A DNA stretch of 64,000 bases, from assembly GCF_036669915.1 (NCBI RefSeq), contig NC_089315.1:25347932-25411931 (forward strand), in the 5' to 3' direction. Below, one piece after another: positions 26,401 to 37,929 of the stretch. The position numbers and the translations under genes are program-made. Numbering within the stretch: the first letter of the stretch is position 1; every line of letters starts with the position of its first letter. The notes beneath the pieces were generated by a model. It did no database searches. It saw nothing but the letters and a program-made list of their open reading frames with translations, and had not been told where the DNA came from. This DNA comes from Pocillopora verrucosa (lineage: Eukaryota; Cnidaria; Anthozoa; Scleractinia; Pocilloporidae).

Positions 26401-29400
26401 AGAAACTCACAAATATACTGGAGAAGATAAGAGCCAAACGACGCAAATATCAAGAAGAGACGGGTGCTGAAAATGACTCAACAGAGGGGCATGATCAACA
26501 GGATAAGAATTCAAGTGAAAGTCCGGAGAGTGAGAAAAGCAAAGATGTCACCATAGGAAACGAAACCGTTATAAACGAAGACGTTGGTAACGAAGTGTTA
26601 CGTGAGCCTCACCAGATCATCGAGTACAAAAGTGTAAAAGAGCTGGAAGAGAAGCGGAAAGAACTAAAGCAGTTGAAGAGACTGGAAAAGAAGGCGATCA
26701 AAAGAGAGAAGTTAGAACAAAGAGAACGTAAGAAGATCGAAAAACACAAACTTGAGAAACTCTCAGCTAAGAGTTCAAAGGTCTCGGAAGAAACTGCAGG
26801 AGTTGCTCAGTGTATAAATCAGGACATGGAGGCTACGAATACAACGGCAAAAGAGAAAAGTGCTGAAACCCCGAAAGTAACTAGAATTAAACCACACGTC
26901 GACACCTCTTCACATATCGCAGAGTCCAAGCAAGTCCAGGCACCTTACTATTCTGGATTAATTACGAATGGTACAAAGAACAAGGTGGAAGAAAATGTTT
27001 TCAGCGAGGAAGAGTTGGACTGTAGCTCTTTCACTAAGTCCAGCGGATACCAACGGAAAATGGCTGAGCTGGACGAAAAATCCAGAAGGCTCAAGGCACA
27101 GTTTGCGAAGGAAAACAGACAAGCTGTCGAATCTACGAACAAGACAATGAAAGAGATCAAACAGAGCCAAGCAAGGGAAGATTGCATCACAAATGAGATT
27201 GAGGAGATACAAAGGAGACGGGATGAAATAAAGGAAAACTTGAAACGCCTTGATGAGAAATTAGGAGAGACGTTTGCTGAGGTTGATAGGCTTATATTGG
27301 GAGATACAGACTCTATGGTCGACGAAACAGCGGACAGCCAACAAAGTAACCCAAAATATAGCAAGGAGGAGGTGCCTCGAGAGGATAACTTTGACTGTTT
27401 TCCTGATGAAGTTGAGGGAGACATGCACACAGAGGAAAGCAGGTCTCAAGTTTCACAGAGTGCTGAGAATGAGGACAACGAGAAAAATGTCCATGAATGC
27501 GATGCCTTACCGAGATATGAGCAATCGGTAGTAGCAGTCGTCAACATAACTGAGTATTTAATCCAAAAAGAGTTGTCCAAGGCTTTGGAAACAATTATCC
27601 CTGTCAGTAAAAAAGAGTATACATCGCGATCGGAAGAAAAGATCTCAGAGGAAGAACCAAAGCTCCACAAACAAAATGTGGAAATGGAATTTGGGAAACT
27701 TAGGAGAGAAAATACCGAGCTCGAGATGCAGATTTGGGTCATAAACGAGGAACTTGAAACTTACCGAAAGAGGATAGAAACTTTACAGGCTGACCTGGAT
27801 GGGAGCAAAGTTGAGGTAAAGCAACTACAGTCTAAGAAAGAGTTCAAAGAAAGAGAGCTGGCAAATTTAAAAAGTGATTTCCAGAGAAAGGAGCAAAAAT
27901 GGGAAGATGTAAATGAACTCTTGGAAAAGGTTATGGTGGAAAGAGAAGAGTTATGGGATGATGTTGATTACTTGGAAGAAAGCTTGAAAGACAGTCAAGA
28001 AAGCAATGAAACTCTGACATTTGAGGTCGATGAGCTGACGATAATGATACAGGAGATGAAGAGAGAGTACAGAGTGGAGCACAGTCGCTGGGGATATGGA
28101 CACCTACGTGAGGAAGTAGAGTTACTTAATGGATCTCTGGAGTTGAATGAACAGCGAACAGTTTTATTAGAGAGCCAATTTGAAGCGCTTGAGGCAGAAA
28201 GAAAACAGTTATGGGGTCATGTTGATTTCTTGGAGGGAAGCTTAAGGAACAGTCCAGAAAGCAATGAAGATCTGACGTTTGAGGTTGATGAGCTAAAGAT
28301 AATGATGCAGGAATTGAAAAGGGAGAATACGGAGCTCAGTCGCCATGGATGCAGACATCTACGCGAAGAAGTAGAATTACTAAATGGATCCCTGGAATTA
28401 AAAGAACAGAGAGTAACTCTGTTGGAGAGCCAAGTGGACGCGTTTAAAGAAGAAAGCTGTAGCCTTCAAAATGCTGCACAGAACATGAAAAGAGAAACAG
28501 AGATTCTTAAGAACGAAAATGCCACGAAGACGACGGAGTTGCATAAGCTAAAATGCGAAACATCAAAGACTATTAGTGATCTTAAAGATGACATCGCAAA
28601 GTTACAACAAGAAAAGTCTACTTTGTCATCGGAACTATCAAAGGAATCAGAAAAAGATCACCATTTGTATGAGTTAAGATGTGAAAAATCGAGTGTAACA
28701 AAAACACTTGAAGATCATCTAACAAGGTTGAGGAGAGAGAACTGTACTTTGACTGCAAGACTGTCAAAGGCTTACGAAAAGGATGACCAGTTGACTGAAC
28801 TAAGAGAAAAAGTCCAACTTTTACAGAATCAGTTGAAAAATGTAACTGAGGCGGCAACGGCGTCTGTGGACAGCAAAGAGAAGGAAATGGAGGAAGATTA
28901 CCGCATCATAAAGGAGCAAGATGAAACGATCAAAAATTTAATCGAAGAGATAACGCAGGAAAGATGTGACAAGGACCGCCTCGAACAGCAGTCTAGAAGA
29001 ATAAGAGAACTTGAGACTCAATTACAAAAAATGGAAGACATAAAAAGAAACACGAATCGCTCAGAGGATGCCTTGCTGCTTGAGGCGAAACAGGAAAGCT
29101 CAGAAAAAGAGCGTCTGAAAAAAAGGGCCATGCAAGCAGAAAAAGTTTGTTCTTGTAGAGAGAAAGAGCTTGAAAAGAGAATTGAACTTCTTGAGGATCA
29201 GTTACGTGCAGAAGATGAGCTAACAAACGCCACTCTTATGTCTCTAAAGAACAAGGAAAGTTCGTTACAGGAAGCTACTGCCACTATCGATATGCTCACA
29301 AAAGAACTGGAACGGGAAAAGTCGGAAAAAAAATATCTGAGAAAGGCTGTCGAAGCGTCTGAGTGTAACTCTCATAACGACAAAAGATTGACTGAGGACA

Positions 29401-31978
29401 TTGAAACACTTCTGGAGCGATTACAAGAGATGAGTGACCTACGAAAAAAGACTCTTATATCTCTTAAAGAGAAAGAATGGTCATTGCAGGAGGCTCATAA
29501 TGAGATCAGTGATTTAACTCAACAAATAGCACATAAAAAGTCGCACAAAAAGTTTTTCAAGAGGAAGGCTGAGGCTAAAACGGGTGAAGCTTATCGACTG
29601 AATCTCATTCAAAAAGGAACAAAAAGATATACACAGGAGAGGGGTTCGTTAATAACAGGCGCGGGAAAACGGCTGAAGAATCTGGTACAAAGACCAAGAG
29701 GAGTGTCCGCATCGAGCCTGGTAATGAAAAAGAAGGAAGCCCATGCAGAGCGTGTGTTACACAGATTGAGGGAAGATTTGAATGAAAGAGGAGAGGTCAT
29801 TCAAGACTTAAGGAGTAATTTCAAAGACCGTGCTAAGGAATTGTCGTCCATGCAACGTCAGCTTAAAGATATTCAATGCCAAAATACCGAGCTCATACAG
29901 TGTCTTGGACACAAGGAGGAGGATCTTCAAAAGACGCAAAGATACTTAAAAGAAAAGGAAGCCAGCCTTGATGTCACAAATGAAACCCTGCGTTTGAAAT
30001 GCTCGCTTCTCAAAGCCATGGAGGCCAAATTATGTCTGACGAAGAAAGAGATTGAAGAACTGATACAAGTGAACAAAGAGAAAGGCTTAGAGATAACTCG
30101 CATTGAGACAACCCTTACAGAAGTGAGAAAAAAGTTGGTTATTGCTGCATCCTTCATCGAGAGGCAAAATGAACAATGTGCTAACCTTAGGACTTGTGCT
30201 ATGAGGAAGACCCAAGATGCGGAGAAGATGCAAGACGAATTGAAACGTTTCTCAACTCAACTTGAAAATAGCAGGAACGAGAACGCAAACCTACAAAGAG
30301 CATTGTTAGCTGCTACAGAGCATCTTACAAGGGAGAAGCATAGGCAGTTCAGCAGGACTGAGTTATTGAAAGATGGGCACGAAAGGAAGTCCTTTGAGTC
30401 ATCACGTGAGGTGAGATATTTCCCTCCCTAAGCGCGAGACGCAAGAGCGACGAGAGGGATCTTGAAGCACGAGACGATGTACACGAAGTCTACACCCTAA
30501 AATTCCATTGTCAGCTTTCACTTTTTGCTCTTTTTGGAATTAATTGATGTGCTGTAATTTTGACATGCATATTTTCAAGCGTGTAATTCATTTATTTTGT
30601 ATCTTCTACAGGAAAGCACCTCTAACACCCTGAAAGCCAGGAGACAAATGGATGCGTACAAAATAACATTTTTGGACACTGAAAACAAATGGTCAGTAAT
30701 ATATATTTTTTGTTACCAGGATATGTAACAATCATACCATTAGTGCATTTTGGATATGAGATGGTAAATAGCCAACAAAATGCATAGCGTCGAGCGGAGT
30801 ATCACCAGTCTCGTATCGAACAAGCGTCTGATGAGATAATTGTTAATTATTCAATTACATTAAATCTCGAACATTTGGATATTTGGAGCTTTTTTCAGCT
30901 CCGTGCAATATATTTCCATGTAAAGTGACTAGGAATATGAGCTGATAACCGGAGTTGAATAAACCAATCAGAACATTAGAAATGCAACATTCGGGGTTGA
31001 AAATTTAATAACATGATATGGCTTTAAGTAAAGCTGCAACCCTCGTCACAACTGTTGCAGAATGAATCTTTTTCGCCGCATTTGAAAGGCTAAGTATTTG
31101 AAAGGGGTTAGTGATAAATCAAAACTAGACGAAGATTTTTGCCAGTGAATGGAAACCCTTCTAGCCCAATATTTTTAAACAAGGTTATTCCTGGAATGAA
31201 AAAAAATTTCAAAAAGAGCCAAGATCCATTCATTGGGACTTACGCAATATTAAAGGTCACATTTTCACCACTCATAGCGTATCGTCTTCAGTGGTATTTT
31301 TTATACTTTCTTCAAACTTCTCCCTGTCATCTTTCAACGGGTAATTTAGAAATAAAAGTGTCTCTCACTTTTAATTGCAGGTTCAATACTTTTAGATTGA
31401 ACGAACATCAGTTTGAGACACGGAGAGATCGACATTTTAACTGCGCTGGTACTATCGCTAAGGTTGACCATACTATGCAGAACTTCTCAACACAAGGATC
31501 ACCTTATTCAGTTTCGATACTGCTGTGCAATGGTTAATGTTTTGCGGGAGAAGTACCAATGCAACGAATTGACAAACCGAAGCCAAGTGTGATTACATAA
31601 GATTAATTTTTATCATTGAAAATTTTGGATGCAATCGAGATAATCTTTTTTTTTTTATTTTGGAGAGAGCGAACGGTATACTTATTAACTTCAAATAAGC
31701 ATTCATGCCTTAAGTGTAAATATATTAAAATACTCTAAAAAGATGTTCATTTTTGTTCTGTGTTAGGGAAGGGGACAGTACATAATAAGAAAAGGAGCAA
31801 CCTTCTTATTGTAACTCACAAACCCTTATACACAAGCAGGGGATTGGAAGGCAAAGTTTCTCACCTTAATCACTCTGTTTACGAACATGACAATCTCGAC
31901 ATTGCTGATTGTAACAGTGTACACTTGCAAAACACGAACCTAGCATGTGCTTGGCTTATCCTGAAGTCTGTGCTGTAG
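23414..31978 (+). CDS. Long coiled-coil protein with SxIP motifs, copy 1
   Basis: Not recognised. Eight exons in phase: 23414-23720, 24377-24543, 24753-24947, 25161-25408, 25958-30410, 30612-30691, 31381-31532 and 31767-31978 (TAG), giving 1937 residues. Exon 1 is basic and Ser-rich with two SRIP motifs (KSRIPVRM, SSRIPIAV), like EB1-binding SxIP sites. Exons 2-4 carry the repeated module: an acidic Ser/Glu half, then RRRVPRQL-type basic sequence. The giant exon is almost all heptad-like Glu/Lys/Leu coiled coil. It has an internal tandem duplication (27935-28450), a copy-specific second duplication (26052-26338 and 26970-27256) and a basic break (GKRLKNLVQRPRGVSASS). The C-terminal 150 residues are not coiled coil. 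No signal peptide or membrane segment is seen, so cytoskeletal or centrosomal scaffolding is possible. If the donor at 30411 were skipped, the frame would stop at 30431. Confidence 0.75.
24377..25408 (+). repeat. Tandem duplicated exons, copy 1 gene
   Basis: Exon 2 (24377-24543) shares the 3' half of the module. Exon 3 (24753-24947) is a full 195-bp module. Exon 4 (25161-25408) shares the 5' half and then becomes unique (PDFECNVAPVHEEKF). Introns are near-identical about 210-base copies running from GTAAATCTGGGAGG to TTAAATAATCAG. The period is about 408 bases. Confidence 0.85.
26052..27256 (+). repeat. In-frame direct duplication specific to copy 1
   Basis: About 287 bases at 26052-26338 recur at 26970-27256, offset 918 bases (306 codons). 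Both encode EENV(L/F)SEEELDC followed by SSGYQRKMAEL and the same coiled-coil stretch. Copies 2 and 3 have only the first block. Confidence 0.85.
27935..28450 (+). repeat. Internal tandem coiled-coil duplication (about 85 residues)
   Basis: EREELWDDVDYLEESLKDS...HLREEVELLNGSLEL is followed at once by ERKQLWGHVDFLEGSLRNS...HLREEVELLNGSLEL. The same pair occurs in copies 2 and 3, so it predates the segmental duplication. Confidence 0.75.
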
Positions 31979-32255
31979 CTTAGTTTTGTAGCATTGGAGC
32001 GGAATTTAAAAACGTCCGGTTCTATGGAGGGTGGGGGCTCAGATTCTTCTTTGTCCCATGATCTTACAAAACGAACAGCACTGCTCGAGTTCATGATGTT
32101 GAAGTTAAATCGAGAAGTCCTGGGTCAAGTTCCTTCCATCTGCCATCTTGTCAATTTCGGGGCTATGACAAACAGTGACGCATTTGTTCATTGGCGCTGA
32201 TAATGGTAGAAAACTTAACCATGATACTTTGATTTTATTAGAAGTTTTACCAAGT

Positions 32256-32261
32256 AATAAA
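32256..32261 (+). other. Candidate poly(A) signal, copy 1 gene
   Basis: AATAAA, 278 bases after the stop codon, in a stretch (ACCAAGTAATAAATTGG) kept in unit 2 at 47923-47928. Confidence 0.5.
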
Positions 32262-34507
32262 TTGGTTGACTTTTGTTGAAGTTGAGTGTGACCTGGGCAC
32301 TGCTAATTAATATTTACCGATAAACATCCGGTTTCTTGTATTTTTATGTCATAAGGTTTTCCATGGGTGTCACAGGAAAAAAAGTTTCTTTTTGTTCGTG
32401 GGAACGGATGAAAAAGTTGATAATGTTGCATTTACCAAAATGGAAAGAGCTGTAATATTTGAAACGAAACGCGTTGAAACGATCATCTTCCATGATCTTG
32501 GAAATTTAAAGATGAAACTTTACGAGTGTAGTTCTTCGTTTCTTTGTAAGGGATAGATTTCCTTGTAAACCCATAATATACTACAACAAGGCCTCTGCCA
32601 CGTTAGTGTGCCTCTGCCATGTCAGCATTCTTCGCCTCATGTGGTGGAGGGAGGGGTGGGGGGAGGATTTGGTGGGATCGCACAGTTTTCAAGGGGGAAC
32701 GGAAGGGAGATCAGTAGTCGCCAACAGATCGTCCAACACCCTCAGCCGAAAAGAAAAACAGAACAAAACAAAAAAGTTCAAATAGTCAAAGGAAAAAAAA
32801 CCCTTATAATCAGTTTTAAAGTTACGGATAGCTACTTTCAAAGTATAAGAAGTGTATTCGTCAGTTTTTTTTTCTGAAAATTGGCCAGCACCCACCCTGG
32901 ATGGAAAGGACGCTGTGAGATTAATGTATGTTGCCAAAGAACAGAACTCAATGGACTGGTTACAGCTGAACCTAGACCTTTCTTCCTGAACGACGGACTG
33001 TTTATTAGCGGTATGAAATGTCCACTCTCATCGGGTGATTATTGAGCTGAATTATTTGCTCGGCCAACAACGGATTTGCAATCGCGTGCACAGGGGAAGA
33101 TCCTGGATAGTAAGATGAAATCTTAACATCACTCCATACCAGGACAACATTAGCAAATAGTCAAAAAGAAAGTCATCTTCAAAAAAATACGGAAAAACCT
33201 TTAATGAAAAAAGGGAGGGAAGACGAAGGTTATTTCTCGGGAAAGGTGGCTGTAGAGAAAATTGCTTAGTCATATGGCTCGAAGCTTTTACTGCGTCAGT
33301 GTTAAAGGAGAGTTTATAAGTATTGCTTTTTGATACGTAACTTACGTAATTTCGTCTCAAAAGGGCAGGCTCGATGAATGGATTTTTTTTCCTTAAGCAA
33401 AGCGAAGAGTTCGCACCTCCACACACCCCCCCCCCCCCTTTTTACTGAAACAGAAATGGACAGGCAACGGATGGTGGCGTTATAATGACGAATTTCGAAT
33501 TTTTTTCATCTAACAAGACATTAACCTTGGTGATGGAACTGAATTTGAGAACTTTAAACAATTGATTCAGCACTTATTCTTCATAATCAAAGAGCTCACG
33601 AAACAGAATAATTCACTAGGTATAGGTTGAAATATCTATGGTTTTCAAACATGTACTATAGCCTTCATCAACATTAAGGAATCAAGATAGATCTTTTTAG
33701 GGACATGTAAAATTTTAACAGCATATAGTGGTTTTCATTCATTTCCTATGGTACTGACCAGGAGAACTTATTAAATAGCCAAGTAGAAGATCATTTCCTT
33801 GATTTTCAAGAACTTTATGTTTGATTACCGGGTGATAATGTCAGGAAAGAATAAAATTTCAGTCACTCCTAAAAGGTAAGCAAGTTAACCATCATTTTAT
33901 TAAAACATTGAAGGAGGTCAATTTTTCCCATATTCACTACCCTATTTGAAGTTTGCTAACAAACAATTATTTGTGAAGAACTGCATTATTATAATTACCA
34001 GTGCTTCTATGATCTTTGTGTAAATTCCACTAAATATCAAAGATCTTCAGCATGGAAGGAAGTTATCTTGATTCAGTAGATGAAGTTAATTGAAACCTGA
34101 TATTTCTTCTGACAAAGGGCTAACACTTGAAACATCAGCTTTAGGAACTCTTAACAACAGCTATTTTACATGATCAACTCAGTTGATAGAACAAAATCAT
34201 TTTGTAATACCCCCAGTGATGCAGCACCACAGTTCTTTTTTTCGAAATTCACCCCTTTTATTCATTTATTTAGAAAGGTTAATTTGTTCTCCTAGTCCAG
34301 TTAATGATCCCATATTTTCTGAACATGGTTCCTATTGAATCAACCTCAAAATCAAATAAATTCATTCCTATCTTACACTGAAGTAACTGCAATACTTTTG
34401 CATAAAACAATTGAAGACCCCTCACTGTGTTGGTAACTGATCTCTTACTCATCAATATTTCAGTACAGAAAATATCCTACATTTGACTCAAAGAAAAGAG
34501 CTAATAT
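32262..34507. other. Region between coiled-coil copy 1 and the CACTA-like element
   Basis: Up to about 33560 this is the 3' flank shared with 47929-49215. It includes a G-rich block at 32641-32676 (GAGGGAGGGGTGGGGGGAGG) and a C13 run near 33427. From about 33630 it is the left part of unit 2, matching 20540-21590. No credible gene; short frames here are not kept between units. Confidence 0.6.
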
Positions 34508-37152
34508 CCCTTGCAAACTGAATTCCCAGTTTTCTGGGAATTCCTAGGAATTCTCAGCTCTGATTTGAAAAGCTTGGAATTACTGGGAGCTTTTGGGAAA
34601 GGAAGACTCCAGTTTAATGAAGACTTGGAATTCTTTGGAATTCCTAGGAATTCTCAGCTATACAAACTACCCACACTTTAAGAAAGGTGGAATTCTTGGG
34701 AAATTCTGGGAATTTAAAATTTGAGACAGTTTAAATGCCCTGAAGTTCACATAAATTCCAAGAAATTCTCAATACCTTGAATGCAAAGGTTTTAAGAAAA
34801 GGACTAATTTTAGAGGCTTAAAACTTAGGCTCAGTAAAACGTATGCTATACAAAATTTACCAAGAGATATAGATACATGTATATGTTTATAACTAAAAGA
34901 TCACAAAATTTATTATTCAAACTAAGTTTTAGTAAATCTTTACATTAATATGGATTTTCTCATGAAGCAGTAGTAACTTATGTTAAATGCAAGTTGCCAA
35001 TGTACAGAACCTTGGAACAGTCAAGCTCATGCAGTTGCCTCAAACTCTGTCAGAGACCTTTTGTTCAGATTATTTTTAGTAGAAACTTCATGCCTTGGAC
35101 AAATTCAACACCTATTTAATCTTTCTTTTTTCATGATTATTGTTGCTGTTTTTTCTTTTTTTTCCTCTTTTTATTCTTACAAAACATTTTTTGTAAGAGT
35201 TCCAATACTCAAGGATTATCCACACACTCCACAAACATTTGGCATGCAGACAAGACAGAGGTGGTCACTGTTACCTTCAAGAAATAACACCTTTTCCTTG
35301 ATTTCTTTGATTTGTTTTACTTGAAGCTCAGGTCTGAAAATATTTTAAAGACTTGTTACTAGAGAGAAGTACAAACCGAGTTTCTTTTCATAACTTAGTT
35401 TCTTAAATGTCCAGGTCACTGGACGTCCTCAAAAATATTACTTCTTTTCATTTTTGGTGCAAAATACAAGTCGTTCTTTATATACAAATGAAACTTGCAA
35501 GTCACACTTCAATAGTCACAGCTCTAAGGTTACCTATTGTTCTTCTCTGAGTCAGCTATCAAGAAAATTGTTTAATATTTTTTAGGTATGGTATAAAATT
35601 TAGTTTAAAATGAGAACCTAAGTTTAAAAAAGTCAGTTCTGATGGCGAATTCAACTGCTTTCATTACAATTTCTAATGCTAAAATTTATTTGTACCATTC
35701 TTATTTCACTTAATATGTGATGACCAGCCTCACTAAAGAGAGGTACATGGCTGTACTTCTCTAAAGACTGCCAATGTGATCCCAGACTGCCTATCCCACA
35801 CAAAACACTCAACCTCTCCAACCTTGCCACAGGCAAACAAGAGAACATAGCCATTCTGCTCTACCATTCTGGTGTACTCCTTCAAGAAAAACACTTATCC
35901 ATTCTAACTTGAGAATTCGTTGCACTTAAACTTTGTTGCCTCCAATAACTTCCATATCAGTCTTCTCCATTAACTCTTGTGGTAGCCCTACCAGTTTCTT
36001 AGCCCTTCCAGCAATAAAGCAATTCTCTGCCTTCTTTAGATTTTTAATTAACTCTAAAACATGAATGGAAAAAAGTAGATTAATATCTTTAATAACAGTG
36101 TGTTTTTCAAGCAAAAAAGAAGTTGTCAGTACTGTAAAGAAGCTACTGATGATGATGATGACAATTGCTATCAATATTACTAAAACTACTGTAAATTATT
36201 TAACAAATACCTGGAATGCAACAAGTTTAACATATGCATACAATAGTAACCAAGGGTACTTCATTGAACATAACTGAATTCTACAATTAAAACAACAACA
36301 GACTTGGCCATACACACATCATGTTACTTTAAGTTAAATATTGTTAAATATTGTTTTTCAAGTACTTTATTTGTTTGTTTGGAAAACAAAATTGACCATA
36401 ATAACAAGGTCACCAAATTAATGAGGTGACCATGCAGTGGGGTGGTGTAAAGGTGTTAGGTGTAAATTAACTGTCTGTTAAAAGTACCTGTCTACAGACA
36501 TTTCCTGTGCCATGTGTCAAGTCCATGATGGTTCCATTCATGTCCTCAAACCCAAAGGTGGACTATGCCCACAGGGGACCCCATCCTTCAACATAGTCTG
36601 CTAGATGGGCACCAGGATTGTGAACAGTGAGACCAAAATTGCCATTTCCTTTAAATGTGAGGGAAACACACTGTTTAGGGAAGAAGATACTTTACAATAG
36701 CTTAGCTTTTTCTATTAACACATATGGACAGAGGCATAACTGTCAACCCATTAAGATAAACATCAGCAATGCTACAAAAGTTATTGATTTTTTGTTATTT
36801 CTTTTAAAAACATTTTACATGTAAACCTTAATTAAGCTTGTAAATAAATTTCATTGAATCCTAGAATTTTAACAGGGATTTTTGAATTTTTAGTATTTAT
36901 TTTATATTAATAGCCTCAAGAATTTGACTTAAAACTCCCAGTAATTCCAAAACATTCCTAGAAATTCCTGAAAATTCCTAGAAATTCCTAGGAAATGTTT
37001 TACATTTACAGCTTTTCAGGGAAAGTCATTGGTGCTTTGAGTTGGAATTCCTAGGAATTCCTAGGAACTTTAAGTCCTGTTGGCTATAAACTTAGAATTT
37101 CTGGGTATTTCTCCAAGGAATTCCGAGGAATTCCAAATCCATTCCGCAAGGG
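34508..37152 (-). mobile_element. CACTA/EnSpm-like DNA transposon, decayed
   Basis: The 2645-base insertion is defined by the empty site in unit 1. The left end reads AATAT|CCCTTGCAAACTG and the right end TCCGCAAGGG|ATATCGG. That gives a short terminal inverted repeat CCCTTGC/GCAAGGG and an AT-rich target duplication (AT, TAT or ATAT). Both ends are packed with GGAATTCC/CCTAGG-type motifs, like the subterminal repeats of CACTA elements. The canonical CACTA terminus is absent, so the superfamily rests on the transposase remnants (separate entry). Confidence 0.65.
35740..36650 (-). pseudogene. Transposase remnant (C-terminal part, TNP2/DUF4218-like)
   Basis: Read on the - strand, 36640-36488 encodes GAHLADYVEGWGPLWA, a stop (TAG), then STFGFEDMNGTIMDLTHGTG. 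This matches the HL...GPLWAxSxFxFE pattern of EnSpm/CACTA transposases. A GT donor follows. Further fragments are KKAENCFIAGRAKKLVGLP (about 36030-35970) and a block with YTRMVEQNGY and GKVGEVECFVWDRQSG (about 35880-35780). The stop within GPLWA is shared with the unit 3 copy, so the element was dead before that duplication. Confidence 0.6.
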
Positions 37153-37195
37153 ATATCGGCCAAGATATCGAACCCATCTTTTTCGTGGGATAACA

Positions 37196-37929
37196 ATCAG
37201 TCTTCGATTTCTTGCAATTTCTTCCTCTCTTCTAACAATTCTCTCTTTCTAATTTTAAAACCCTTCAACTTCTTTATAATCTCTTTCACCTTCATTTCAA
37301 ACCTTGAAATGAAACAAATGAAACAACGTGAAAGCTTAGTTCAATGGCGCTCTGAAAATTCTTTTGACCAGTTTTTAAACAAGTCAAGGAACCAAGATTT
37401 CAAACCATTTAAGGGGATCTTCAACACAACCATTAATAATTTGCATCTTCTACAAGCAAGTTTTTCTCTTTAGAGATATGTAACTTATATATCTCTAAAG
37501 AGGAAAACTTGCGTCGCAAATCCTCGATACGCGAAGTTGCTTCATAGATTGCTCGAAGCACCTGAATTTTGAGGTTTCCTTCTTCTGACTATGTTTTCCT
37601 CCTCTTCTTTTCAGAATAATCAGCTTTCGAAGCACCCTTTTCTCTTCTTGGTAGTGTTTTCTCCATTTCGAACGTTACAACAGCGTTTTTGAACTGCTCT
37701 GTAGAAATGTCTCCAAATAAACGCCTACATGATGCAGCGCGCAGTCCATTTTATGACTGTATTGCAAAGCACCCACGGATTTGTTTCCCATCGAATGACG
37801 AGCCTTTGATAGGTTTAGATGTCCATCTCTTATTGAAGCATTCAGGTATTCCCTTTTCCCCTGAAGACATTCGAAAGACTCCAAAAATTCAACGATGAGG
37901 TGATCTAGTTCCTCACACGCGTCCTCCAT
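37196..37929 (-). pseudogene. CCDC115 pseudogene, unit 2
   Basis: The start and first half are readable (37929 down to about 37730): ATG, LNLSKARHSMGNKSVGALQY, then HKMDCAL. A frameshift follows near 37722, where the + strand reads AAACGCCTACATG against AAACTTACATG in the intact gene. Downstream the match to 21656-22100 continues with more indels. These include an inverted duplication at 37459-37512 and an insertion near 37300-37320 (AATGAAACAAATGAAAC). The protein could not be made full length. Confidence 0.85.
37458..37512. repeat. Quasi-palindrome inside the CCDC115 pseudogene
   Basis: Left arm AAGTTTTTCTCTTTAGAGAT and right arm ATCTCTAAAGAGGAAAACTT are inverted copies with one mismatch, extended by a few more A/T pairs around a short loop (GTAACTT). 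The intact gene has only the left arm. Confidence 0.85.

Larger units (their letters stand above)
19340..33560 (+). repeat. Segmental duplication, unit 1
   Basis: Contains the intact CCDC115 and coiled-coil gene copy 1. The left edge is set by homology with 49220 onward. The right edge is set by where the shared 3' flank (matching unit 2 up to about 49215) stops, near GAATTTGAGAACTTT. Unlike units 2 and 3 it has no CACTA-like element; the site at about 21588-21595 is empty. Confidence 0.75.

Noticed and set aside
25920-26453. Long antisense frames rich in Phe/Ser/Leu opposite the giant coiled-coil exon (also near 41851, 60842 and elsewhere)
   Set aside because: They are shadows: Glu/Lys-rich coding sequence reads as Phe/Ser/Leu on the opposite strand, and no start context or family match is seen.
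31139-31537. 132-codon frame beginning upstream of the small 3' exon of coiled-coil copy 1
   Set aside because: Only its last part (31381-31532) matches a spliced exon in the right phase; the upstream part is intron and diverges in unit 2.
32608-32877. Gly-rich short frame downstream of coiled-coil copy 1
   Set aside because: The frame is a by-product of the G-rich block and is not kept in the unit 2 equivalent.
36065-36277. Short frame with a GATGAT microsatellite inside the CACTA-like element
   Set aside because: Low-complexity and missing from the unit 3 copy of the element.
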